DNA from: Shinisaurus crocodilurus | Taxonomy: Eukaryota; Chordata; Lepidosauria; Squamata; Shinisauridae | Direction: 5' to 3' | Length of the DNA: 64,000 nt | Assembly: GCA_021292165.1 (NCBI GenBank) | Contig: CM037880.1 | Span: 25,942,051-26,006,050 of the forward strand | Part shown: piece after piece, positions 54,050 through 63,484 of the stretch | How positions within the stretch are numbered: the first letter of the stretch is position 1 | Layout: the number at the start of each line of letters is the position of its first letter | Notes under the pieces: generated by a model | Seen by the model: the letters and a program-made list of their open reading frames with translations, nothing else | The model's database searches: none | Told to the model about the DNA's origin: nothing | Position numbers and translations under genes: made by a program

Positions 54050-54401
54050 CTGTTAGCAGCACCTTCCCCACACCAAATCTGAATGGCAAAGATATAGAAG
54101 TAAGAGCTGCATTCTTGACTGCTACAGGATGCACAGAACTCCTTCCTCTGGAGGCTTGACAGAGCGGTAGGCTGAGCATGTTTAGATGTGTTCCGTATGT
54201 TTGGCCACCAGATACCTGTCCTGGTTAAAAATAATTGTAGGGGGCTCTTTTCATTTACCGTAATAGGTTCTATTTTATTATAACACATGATGTTATCCAG
54301 CTGATCCTCAAGGACGGTAGTTAAGCTCCAATAAATAAATGTAAAAATACTGCACAATCAAACGTGGTCTACAAAAACATATTTTGTATTGTGTTAATCT
54401 C

Positions 54402-54570
54402 AGGCCTGTGGCTCACGCTGGCTCAACTTGTCTGAGTGTGGAAAGCTAAGCAGGGCCAGGCCTGGTGATTACTTGGATGGGAGACCCGGACCCCTCCTCT
54501 AGTTTCCTGCATTGAGCAGGGGGTTGGACTCGATGGCCTTGTAGGCCCCTTCCAACTCTATGATCTATGA
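54402..54570 (+). mobile_element. 5S rRNA-derived SINE with CR1 tail, full length
   Basis: The best-preserved copy: head GGCCTGTGGCTCACGCTGG, promoter block GCTAAGCAGGGCCAGGCCTG, box C, then a tail identical over at least 57 nt to the CR1 at 58446-58502, ending ATGATCTATGA. Confidence 0.92.
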
Positions 54571-54899
54571 ATAAACATGGCAGGATATGGAATGCAATGT
54601 AACTTTATTAGTTATGCTATTTTCTAGCACCATCTGGTGGCTCTCCTGTATAAATTGAGGGCATCTTGCATATATTGTTTTGAACATAATGAAGGAAGCT
54701 TTAACAGCATATATTACAAAGTCAATAACCACTTTGTAATATGTTATCACGATTCCATTTAGTCTAACAGAAATGCAATCTCTCCTCCTCTGTGGGGTGT
54801 GTATAGGTATTAATGGTTACCATTGTTTGAGAAAATCCTACGGTTCATCTTATTGTTTCATGGGCTTTTAATTTGAAAGGAATAAAAAAATAAAACTGC
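54571..54899. other. Stretch with no recognised gene; CTCF-like word
   Basis: CACCATCTGGTGGCTC at 54628-54643 resembles a CTCF site on the minus strand with one mismatch in the GGC core. Nothing else. Confidence 0.3.
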
Positions 54900-55085
54900 C
54901 AATATCAGAATGGCCTTGTAGAAGTCTATGGGGTGACCACACTTTGAATACTAGTGCACAGTTCTGGTCACTGCACCTCAAAAAAAGATATTGGAGAGTT
55001 GGAAAGGGTACAGAACAGGACAACCAAAATGATGAAGGCACTGGAACAACTCACCTGTGAGGAAAGGTTATAGTGTCTGGGCCCT
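54900..55085 (+). mobile_element. CR1-type LINE fragment
   Basis: The CACAGTTCTGGTCACTGCAC to GTGAGGAAAGGTTATAG segment is the plus-strand equivalent of the CR1 C-terminal coding region at about 58780-58930. It is only about 185 bp, with frameshifts. Confidence 0.6.
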
Positions 55086-55473
55086 CCAAATGACTACCCG
55101 GAGAACAGCAGGTGATTTTATTCTAGTCACAATGGTACTATGATTTAAGTTAGCTTAAAAAATGCAGAATTGCACATGCTCAGAGTATATATTTTTAAAA
55201 TCAAGGTTGGCAAGCAGTTTTGCTGTTACTATTCTAACATATCAGGAATGTGGAAGAGCTGTAGAGCATGGAATGGTAGTTGGGAGCGTGAAGAGAAAGG
55301 TTAGCTGTGTGCTTCACAACTGAAGCAATATACACATGATGGTCTAAAGAGGGTCCCCATAAGACAAATAAGTTCAGGGAGTAAAATTATGTAGCTGCGC
55401 CACTAACCATGACAGTTTGTTGCCATTTGATTCTGCCATCATGGTCTAATGAACACACACACATATATAGGGG
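55086..55473. other. Stretch with no recognised gene
   Basis: No recognised signature. Confidence 0.4.
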
Positions 55474-55795
55474 ACGGGTCAGCAAACTTTTTGGGCCATG
55501 GGCATATTTAGGAATTGGAGAAACTGCCCTGGGCACCACCACAAAATGGCTTCCATGGGAGGCAGTGGCAAAGGACAAGTAACGTGTCCAAAGGACTGAG
55601 TACCAGGCAGAGGTGGGGTCTGAGCCCCAACACACTAAATAGCTCCTTTGAACCCACAGTTTTCAGTGACAACAGAAACCTTTTTCACAGCAGTGTGTTA
55701 ATTTTTTGTTGTTAAGTTGTACCTTGGTGGATGCCAAGAAAGGTGTTTTGGGGGTACATTGGTGTCCACAGGCACCACATTACCTGCCCCTGATC
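55474..55795. mobile_element. Probable old hAT (GGTCAGCAAAC end)
   Basis: GGGTCAGCAAACTTTTTGGG at the left and a right end finishing in CCTGCCCCTG. Blocks of GGGCACCACC and GGCACCACA recur inside. The duplication is eroded (5 of 8 at best). Confidence 0.4.
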
Positions 55796-56506
55796 GAGGG
55801 AATGTATGAACATGCCCACGCTAGCAGAATTCTTTGGATGTTCCATCGACATCTGTGGGACTTTTCTGCCAAGTAAACGTGTTCAGGGTAAGAATAAGTT
55901 TTAAAAGGGCATTAGACGCAGCTCTAAATGTGGGTAGGTGTTGGACGAGGAGGCTGCAAACGGAAAAGCAGATTTACTTGGAAAAAAGCAGAAAAATATT
56001 CGCTCATTACATACAGTGTGCGTGCTTGCCATCCCTAGAAGATCTGCCAGATCGGTTTTTCTTTTCTAATGTTTCCCTTCCCTGAATATTAATAATCAAA
56101 AAGTAAATAGGTCACAGTTATAAAGGCATGGAATATGTAAACAGTGGCAGAGGGCCAAAAATACAAGGGAGCTGATAATCATGCGAGTCTTTATGCCAAT
56201 TTAAATGTTTCACCATTCATCCAGATAGCATTGAATGTATTTTTGAGATCCAGATCCAGAAAAAGCATTTAGTAGCAGTTCAACAATCCCTAATTGCAGG
56301 AGTTGCCAGCTTTCTTTAAGTAGATTCAGGTTGTTGTAGACCATGACCCCCTGGCAAGTTTTCCTGAGCAAGCAGAGAGAGACTGGCTAAAGAGACATTT
56401 TGATGCCTGGCAGAAAATCCAAAGAGTGCTCCCACACACCCACCTCTCACAAGCCAAGGTAGTAAAAAGTAAAACCAAATAACTGACAATATCCTGCTCT
56501 TTAATG
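55796..56506. other. Stretch with no recognised gene
   Basis: No recognised signature. Confidence 0.4.
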
Positions 56507-56855
56507 CAGGGATAGGAAACCTCTGGCCTATGGAGGTTGAAGAAGCCCCACCCCCTCTCCCAGCAGTAGAGAAAGACAGGGTTTTCTCTGGCACAGGGAG
56601 AAAAAACCTGCTGTTATCTTCAATCACTGATTGAAGATAACAGCAGGAGTTTCCTGTCCCAGTGGCAGACATAGGTTGCCTTTCTCTAGAGCATTTTTTC
56701 TCCATGCAGATGGAGCCATGCCTTTCTTTGCATGGAGAAAGCCTCCAGGTTCAGCTTCAGGCAAGGGACATCCACCTCTGGCAGCATCCGCCCCACAGGG
56801 GGTGGTCCGGAATGTGATCTCCCCCCCCCCCCCCGGCTAAAGTTCCCCACCCCTG
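56507..56855. mobile_element. Non-autonomous hAT, 349 bp
   Basis: CAGGGATAGGAAACCTC to AGTTCCCCACCCCTG; flanks CTTTAATG and CCTTAATG agree at 7 of 8 bases. An internal inverted repeat (CTGTTATCTTCAATCA / TGATTGAAGATAACAG) lies at 56611-56643, and a C16 run near the right end. Confidence 0.85.
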
Positions 56856-57117
56856 CCTTAATGGAACCTGCAAATCCAACGCTTCACCTTGTCTAATGTT
56901 AAGGCCAGCCTTCCGTGTCAGCTCCGTTGAAATGACTGGGCCAGTATAGGAGCACACAACACCTTTTGCTGAGCTTCCATTCATTTCATGAGCTCGGTGC
57001 AGGAGAACTTCCCACTAAGTACAAATGCTGGCCTGGCAGTCTTTCTACTCTTCCCACATGCAGCCTTCCATCATTTTGTGAACAGAGCCCAGACCAAGAC
57101 ATTTTGCTTATCCTTTG

Positions 57118-57597
57118 TGTAGAAGTAAATTTTGTTTAGGCTTCAGTTTAACGGAAAGGCCTAGAAGGGCAAGTCAGACCTTTCCTTGGCCTTCCAAGAA
57201 CATGCCCTGACAAGTCAGACCTTCCATGAACACCTGATGGGCAAATCTCTCATGTGCCTAGCCTCTGCTAAGAGTACTGTGTGAGCCATGTCTCCCTTGC
57301 AAAAGACTGTACTGATTACCTTATGTAAAAGCCTTGATGGCTGTGAGATGGGCCATGTCTGACCTTTTGTCAGACCTAAGTGTTTCCTTTTGAATTGTCT
57401 CTCAGTTTCCTTGTACTACTGACTGGCTGTTACCTGATCTCTATGTGATACTATTCAGTATAAATGGAAGTGTCTCCCTTGCATTCTTGTTGGCATTCCT
57501 GACTGTGCTCAGATGCCATCCGTGAATTCACTAATAAACTTTCCTCTCCAAGAACCTCTCCAAAACACAACACAGTAGATCAATTTTCCCCACAACA
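57118..57597 (+). mobile_element. Solo LTR of an endogenous retrovirus-like element
   Basis: It runs from TGTAGAAG to CCCACAACA, 480 bp, between 4-bp duplications TTTG at 57114-57117 and 57598-57601. A TATA-like TATAAAT at 57459-57465 and AATAAA at 57533-57538 are spaced as in retroviral LTRs. No internal coding sequence remains, consistent with LTR-LTR recombination. The family is unknown. Confidence 0.75.
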
Positions 57598-58017
57598 TTT
57601 GTGATAAGATGCACCTCTGTCACCCATTCCACATACGGAAACCAACTGGACTGACAGATGAATCTTACTCTAACACAGGGGTCTTCAAACTAAGGCCCGC
57701 GGGGCACATCCAGCCCACCTTACCTTTTTATCCGGCCCGCCGGCTGATTGGGAGAGGCAGACTTTTTTTTAACTCTTTCGCTTCAAGCGCTGATTCTTTT
57801 AATTCTTTTCCATAATATGGAAGAATTAGTGGTGGTGTTTTACCTCTTATGTATGAGCTGATGTAGCTAAGTCAGATTTCTAATGTTTCAAAAATGCTAC
57901 TTTGGATTGAAGCAGAGTATGTTCATTTGTGTGATGGCAAAAAGAAAAGTATATTTGTGTTAGGCATGAAACAATTGTGCAACTATATATGTAATTACCA
58001 CCAGCCCTGCCAGGAGT

Positions 58018-58355
58018 ATTCATTAATATTCCCTCTTCTTCCCTCCCATTCCTTTTTCCTTGTGTGTCGTGTCTTTTTAGATTGTAAGCCTGCGGGCAGG
58101 GACTGTCTTGTTACAGTATTTTTCCATGTATAAGACTATACTTTTTCCAAAAATTGTTAGACTAAAAATTAAGGGTTGTCTTATACACGGAAGTAAGCCG
58201 AGGAGAGAACCGCGCGGTTGCGAAACTGCCCAGTGTGGGGCGTCTTATACATGGGGGCGTCTTATACACAGAAAAATACGGTAATTGCTGTAAATCGCCC
58301 AGAGAGCTTCGGCTATTGGGTGGTATAAAAATGAAATAAATAAATAAATAAAATT
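58018..58355 (+). mobile_element. L2-type LINE 3' tail, split by a mariner MITE
   Basis: TTTAGATTGTAAGCCTGCGG and GGGCAGGGACTGTCT, conserved words of L2-like 3' ends, precede the MITE. After it, the CGCCCAGAGAGCTTCGGC segment and (AAAT)n tail complete the end. Confidence 0.65.
58114..58281. mobile_element. Mariner-type MITE, 168 bp
   Basis: The same length and ends as the element at 8102-8269, in opposite orientation, flanked by TA at 58112-58113 and 58282-58283. It lies in the L2 tail, making three levels of nesting. Confidence 0.82.
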
Positions 58356-58389
58356 CCATTTAAGGGGGGGAACTCACCCCTATCAAGTA

Positions 58390-58426
58390 CAAAAAAAAAA
58401 AGGACCCGGGTCCTTTTTTTTTACTT
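58390..58426. repeat. Perfect A/T-armed palindrome at the CR1 3' junction
   Basis: A 30-bp perfect palindrome (58393-58422) with centre GGACCCGGGTCC and A9/T9 arms lies directly beside the CR1 3' end. Confidence 0.9.
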
Positions 58427-58507
58427 CATAGAATCATAGAAAAGTAGAGTTGGAAGGGGCCTACAAGGCCATCGAGTCCAACCCCCTGCTCAATGCAGGA
58501 ATCTAGG

Positions 58508-59353
58508 TCAAAGCATCTCTGACAGATGTCTGTCCAGCTGCACCTTGAATGCCTCCAGACTGGGAGAGCCCACAACCTCCCTAGGTAGTTGATTCCATTG
58601 TCTTATTGCTCTGACAGTCAGGAAATTTTTCCTGATGTTTAGGTGGAATCTAGGTTCCTGTAATTTGAGCCCATTATTCCGTGTCCTGCAAACTGGGATG
58701 ATCGAGAAGAGATCTTTGCCCTCCTCTGTGTGACATCCCTTCAAATACTGGAAGAGTGCGATCATATCTCCCCTCAGTCTCCTCTTCTGAAGGCTAACAT
58801 GCCCAGTTCTTTCAGTCTCTCCTCATAGGGCCCTGTTTCCAGTCCCTTTATCATCCTTGTTGCCCTCCTCTGAACCCTCTCCAGTTTGTCTATGTCCTTC
58901 TTAAAGTGAGGTGCCCAGAACTGGACGCAAGTACTCAAGATGAGGCCTAACCAGTGCCGAGTAAAGGGGAATTATCACTTCCCGCGATTTGGAAGCTATA
59001 CTTCTATTAATACAGCCCAAAATTGCATTTGCCTTCTTTGCAGCCACATCGCATTGCTGGCTCATATTCAGTTTGTGATCTACCACAATTCCAAGATCCT
59101 TCTCACTTGTAGTATTGTTGAGCCAAGTGTCCCCCATTCTGTAACTCTGCATTTGGTTTCCTCTCCCTAGGTGCGGCACTTGGCATTTATCCCTATTAAA
59201 TTTCATTCTGTTGTTTTCGGCCCAGCGCTCCAGCCTATCGAGGTCACTTTGAATTTTGTTTCTGTCTTCCAGAGTATTAGCTGTTCCACCCAACTTTGTG
59301 TCATCTGCAAATTTGATAAGCATTCCCTGTACCTCCTGATCCAAGCAAGTCAT
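58508..59353 (-). pseudogene. CR1 reverse-transcriptase palm-thumb and C-terminus
   Basis: The frame at 59353-58901 contains [12 protein letters not shown] (catalytic FADD), NRMKFNRDKCQV, EKDLGIVVDHKLNMSQQC and [10 protein letters not shown]. After a one-base shift near 58913 the frame at 58765-58508 carries the CR1 C-terminus (GDMIALFQ-type start; IRQWNQLPREVVGSPSLEAF). These are standard CR1 blocks in the right order. Confidence 0.88.
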
Positions 59354-59747
59354 TAATAAAAATGTTGAAGAGCACCGGGCCCAGGACCGAGCCCTGTGGT
59401 ACCCCGCTCGTTACCTCTCCCCAGTTTGAGAAGGAACCATTGATAAGCACTCTTTGAGTCCGATTCTGTAGCCAATTGTGGATCCACCTGATAGTTGTTC
59501 CATCTAGCCCACTCTTAGCTAGCTTACTAATCAGGATATCATGAGGCACTTTGTCGAAAGCTTTGCTGAAGTCCAGATATATAATGTCCACAGCATTCCC
59601 ACAGTCCACAAGGGAGGTTACCCGATCAAAAAATGAGATCAGATTAGTCTGACAGGATTTGTTCTTGACAAATCCATGCTGGCTTCTAGTAATCACTGCA
59701 TTGTTTTCAAGGTGCTTGCAGACTGACTTCTTTATAATCTGCTCCAA
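59301..59747 (-). pseudogene. CR1 reverse-transcriptase core fragment
   Basis: A 148-residue frame carries [31 protein letters not shown] and [20 protein letters not shown], three core reverse-transcriptase boxes including the first catalytic aspartate. It is out of phase with the pieces on both sides because of small indels. Confidence 0.9.
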
Positions 59748-60757
59748 AATCTCCCGGGGATTGATGTCAGACTGACTGGCCTATAGTTCCCAGGTTCCTC
59801 CTTCTTGCCCTTTTTGAAGATGGGAACAACATTTGCCCTCCTCCAGTCATCTGGCACTTCACCTGTCCTCCATGATTTCTCAAAGATAATAGACAGTGGT
59901 TCTGAGAGTTCTTCTGCCAGTTCCTTTATTACTCTAGGATGCAGCTCATCAGGCCCTGGAGATTTAAACTCGTTCAGAGTAATCAGGTGCTCCTTGACCA
60001 TTTGCCTATCAATCTCAAGCTGCAATCCTGCCCCTTCAGTCTGCACTTCAGGTTTGCCAGGGGGGTCATAGACCCTCTTTTGGGAGAAGACCGAGCTGAA
60101 GTAGGAATTGAACACTTCTGCCTTTTCTTTGTCTTCTGTTATCAATTTGCCATCCTCATTGCGTAGTTGAACCACCAGTTCTTTCTTCTGTCTTTTACTG
60201 TGCATGTATCTGAAGAAAGCTTTTTTGTTGCTTTTAGCATTCCTCGCTAACCTTAGCTCATTCTCAGCTTTAGCCTTCCTGACACTATTCCTGCAGTTCT
60301 GTGCTACCTGCCTGTACTCTTCACTTGTAGCCTGTCCTTCCTTCCACTTCCTATACGTGTCCTTTTTTGTTTTCAGGTCATCTTTGAGTTTATTGTGAAG
60401 CCACATTGGCTTCTTCTGTTGCCCTCTGCCTTTTTTCCTTGTGGGAATTGTTTGCAATTGTGCCTTTAAAATTTCCTTTTTTAAAAACTCCCACCCCTCC
60501 TGGGCTCCCTTTCTCGTGAGAGTCACTTGCCATGGGATCTTACTAATCATTGTTCTGAGTTTGTTAAAATTGGCTTTCCTAAAATCCAGGGTACGTGTTT
60601 GGCTACACTCAGCTTTTGCTTCCGTTAGAATCAAGAACTCAAGTATAACATGGTCACTTTCCCCCAGAGTTCCCGAAACTGCCACTTTATCCACTAACTC
60701 GTCTCTGTTGGTTAGAATCAGGTCAAGGATAGCCGATCCTCTAGTTCCTTCCTCCAC
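59732..60757 (-). pseudogene. CR1 endonuclease end, linker and reverse-transcriptase start
   Basis: A 341-residue frame opens with RGSAILDLILTNRDELVD and GESDHVILEF (SDH, the closing endonuclease box), then a basic linker, KKAFFRYMHSKRQKK, and LNEFKSPGPDELHPRVIKEL (the first reverse-transcriptase box), ending at [11 protein letters not shown]. The frame then shifts by one missing base into the 59747-59301 piece. Confidence 0.9.
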
Positions 60758-60931
60758 TTTCTGTAGGAGGAAGTTATCAGCAGCACAGCTCAGGAATTTC
60801 TTGGAGGGGCCAAGAAATGTACTTTATCCATTCGTTCATATTTTTTTCAAACTATAGTCCGGCCCCCCAACAGTCTGAGGGACAATGAACTGGCCCCCTG
60901 TTTAAAAAGTTTGAGGACCCCTGCTCTAACA

Positions 60932-61695
60932 CTAGGAACGGGACAGCATCCTCCACCAAACCCAAGGGCAGCAGACTAGCTCACAGGGACAAGGGCAGGC
61001 CGCATGCTGCATGTACAGCTCTCCAACACATTGCCATCTCTCTCCCCTTCCAGCAGCTGCCACACTCTACCACAGAGTAAGGCTGGTCCTGTGTTTGAAC
61101 CCCACCTCTTTAGTTCCGGGTCATGCAGAGCACTTATGCAAAGGAGGAATGGATGGGTAATTCTTTTACAGCATGGATACCCCCTCTGCAGCAAGGCCCG
61201 TGTTCTGCTTATAGGAAAGCCAAGCTAACACAGAGTCAGAGGCAGTCAGGGATCTAAGTCAGCAAGGTTCACACAAGGAGCACAGCCCCAGGCAGGGGAA
61301 AGTCCAACCACAAAGTCACAAGGCGATTCCAGGGTCTACTCATGGGAGGTCCACAGAGGAAAGGCTAGGAAATCGGAGGTAAGGTGATCAAGGACCAGAG
61401 CTGGTGTAAAGATGTTGTTCCAGCAGCTCTCCCTGTCTAGGACTGAGGCTTATAGGCTGGCGCTTCCAGAACCCCATCCAGGACTCAGCTGCAGCACATT
61501 CCGGAAGAAGTCCTCTTCAGGAGGAGGACTCCCCTGCTCATGAGGAGCTCTTTACTCATGAGGAGGCCTCCTCTGCAACTGGGCACTCCTTCTCACAGTG
61601 ATTGTTCTGGTTGTTCAGCCTCATTCCCAGAGGCAGAGCTCCTTTCCTCTTGCAGGAATGGTTTCCCTGCCTTCTTCCCCAAGGGCCCAGGCTCT

Positions 61696-61697
<2 letters not shown>
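60932..61697. other. Unassigned stretch, possibly repetitive
   Basis: The texture of 61230-61500 (runs of AGTCC, GTCCA, CCAGG words) resembles LTR or unclassified repeats near 25.5 kb, but I cannot delimit an element. Confidence 0.3.

Positions 61698-61747
<50 letters not shown>
61698..61747. repeat. (GT)n microsatellite, ~50 bp
   Basis: A perfect GT tract, the longest dinucleotide repeat in the window. Confidence 0.97.
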
Positions 61748-62715
61748 CACTACAGCCCCTTCCATGTATCAGGGAGCACTGTCACAGTATTCATGCAAAA
61801 CGCATTTACCACGGTTGGAACACATGCTAATGAATACAGCGCAGTTTACACTGTGTTGAAAATGGGATCTTGTGTCACACACAAATGCAGTTGTGGGAGA
61901 AGGAGGAGGAGTTGGAAAGGTGATGTGTGCAGGGGAAAGGGCCCTTTAAGTTTCATTTGTTTTTTAGATCCATTACGCTTATGTGCATGTTCACTGGTGC
62001 GAAGGAGTGGAGATTTTTATTTTTTTATTTTTTAAAGTAATTCACACAGCTCCTTCCCAAAAGCCAAAGCAAATCCCCCTCTTCCGTGCTGATTTTTGCA
62101 GGAGTAAGCAAGCACCATTGAAGGCAATGTGATTTACTTCTGAGTAGACATGTACTGAATATTGGCATGTTTTCAGCTAGTTGTTCCACACCCAGCACTT
62201 GGAGCAATGTGAGCGGTTTGTGTTATTCACAGATTCACACCTCCGCACGTGCGCACTAGCAAATACTGTAAAAAATAAAAATAAAAGCTCAATAGGACAC
62301 TTCCTCATTGCAGCACCATTCCCCGCCCAGCCCACCACCCCACTGAAGCCACTCCCCCCCCCAAAACAGTACTGCAAGTTTAGCACATGCTGAAATACAT
62401 ACCATGGGGGGGACGGGGGATGGGGACACAATGTTTAAAAAGTCGTGATATATAACTGGTCTGAATAAATCTGGGATATAATGACAGAAATAGTGTGAGG
62501 AGGTTGGTTTGGGGTGTGCATTGGGGGACATGCCCGAGAGTCAGGAATCATAATGCCGGTAAAAAAAATCCCTAATGTAGATTCCCCCCCCCCCGGTCCC
62601 CCTCCTGGTATTCTGGCACGGGCTACTCCTCAGTGTGGTTTATCTCTGGGAGCCCCAATTCCTCCTTTCAGCATGGCAGCTGTGGTAAGGGCTCAAGTAG
62701 CCCTGGGTTCGAGTC
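61748..62715. other. Stretch with no recognised gene
   Basis: It includes a fragment of a MITE-like word (TTTACTTCTGAGTAGACATG at about 62132). Poly-C and poly-G runs at 62354, 62405 and 62586. No coding evidence. Confidence 0.4.
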
Positions 62716-63201
62716 TAGCTGATTAGGTCAATTCATCAGCCAAACGTAGGTAAAGAAGTTTAAGAACAAAGCTTTATTCAATCAGATAATGCAGCTGCAT
62801 GTCCCAGCTCCAAACAAATATGGAGTGAGCCCCAAACATGCGCAAGCGTTCTACTTTTATGGAATGCAGGCTTTATAAGTCACACATGTGCAGATGTTGC
62901 TAAGGTCTTAGAACAATAGAGCTAACGCCTTTTGGCTCTACGCCAGACATGCGCAGTGTATGCCAACCACACTATGTCCCTGAGTAGTGGATACATTTCT
63001 GCCTACCCATCATCTGAACTATTCTGCTTGTCCTGCAGTTTGTTTCGCAGGGCAAAAATAGCATCTCTACAGCTTATCAGTGTTTCAAGACACTGTGAGC
63101 TCTACATCAACACACGTGATTTAACTAACAAGTTGCTGAGGCAGACTGAAGGTGAAGCCCTTGGTGATTTTTTCCACACAGCCTGACCATTATAAGGGGA
63201 C
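62716..63201 (-). mobile_element. Possible solo LTR
   Basis: On the minus strand: a TGTCCCCTTATAATGG start at 63201, a CCATAAAAGTAG TATA-like box at about 62865, and GAATAAAGC at about 62777. This order fits an LTR of about 480 bp, but the lower end and a target duplication are not resolved. Confidence 0.3.
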
Positions 63202-63244
63202 AGGATGTTGGGCTACTAGTACTGGGCTACTACTACTATGGCTA

Positions 63245-63484
63245 TTATTTATTTATTTATTTATTATATTTATACCCCACCTTTTTTCCTGCAAGGAATC
63301 CAAGACGGCTTACATAATCCTCATCCTCCTCTCCATTTTATCCTCACAACAACCCTGTGAGGTAGGTTAGGCTGAGAGTCAGTGACTGGCCCAAAGTCAC
63401 CCAGTGAGTTTCATGGCTGAGCGGGGACTAGAACCCGGATCTCCCGAGTCCCAGTCCAACACTCTCTCCACTACGCCACACTGG
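63245..63484 (-). mobile_element. MIR-like tRNA-derived CORE-SINE
   Basis: Full minus-strand copy: (TTTA)n tail at the left, core (reverse of GACTTTGGGCCAGTCACTGA) and tRNA head ending CCACTACGCCACACTGG. Confidence 0.87.

Larger units (their letters stand above)
58430..60805 (-). mobile_element. CR1-type LINE, 5'-truncated, 2.4 kb
   Basis: It contains the end of the endonuclease, the full reverse transcriptase in several phases and a CR1 3' UTR ending in the TATGATTCTATGA octamer-type repeats. It starts inside the endonuclease (EEGTRGSAILD). At least three indels break the frame: near 59748 (one base missing), near 59338 (a 4-base CTTG duplication) and near 58913 (one extra base). Confidence 0.9.
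57676..60923. mobile_element. hAT element hosting L2, mariner and CR1 insertions
   Basis: The left end CAGGGGTCTTCAAACT and right end AGTTTGAGGACCCCTG are inverted repeats, and the 8-bp duplication CTCTAACA at 57668-57675 and 60924-60931 is perfect. Native hAT sequence is limited to about 57676-58010 and 60806-60923. The rest comes from later insertions. No transposase is retained. Confidence 0.9.

Noticed and set aside
53916..54357. 113-codon minus-strand frame
   Set aside because: Its end overlaps a MITE arm and the rest shows no family signature.
14125..54570. 5S rRNA genes
   Set aside because: Only the internal promoter part of 5S is present, joined to a CR1 tail and lacking the flanks and terminator of a real 5S gene.
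61540..62035. Frames of 85-145 codons
   Set aside because: They are carried by the GT microsatellite, which reads as Cys-Val repeats without stops.
386..63484. Candidate tRNA genes at box A/box B matches in the seven MIR-like repeats
   Set aside because: The matches are SINE heads; the cloverleaf is not maintained and each is followed by the same core and AT-rich tail.
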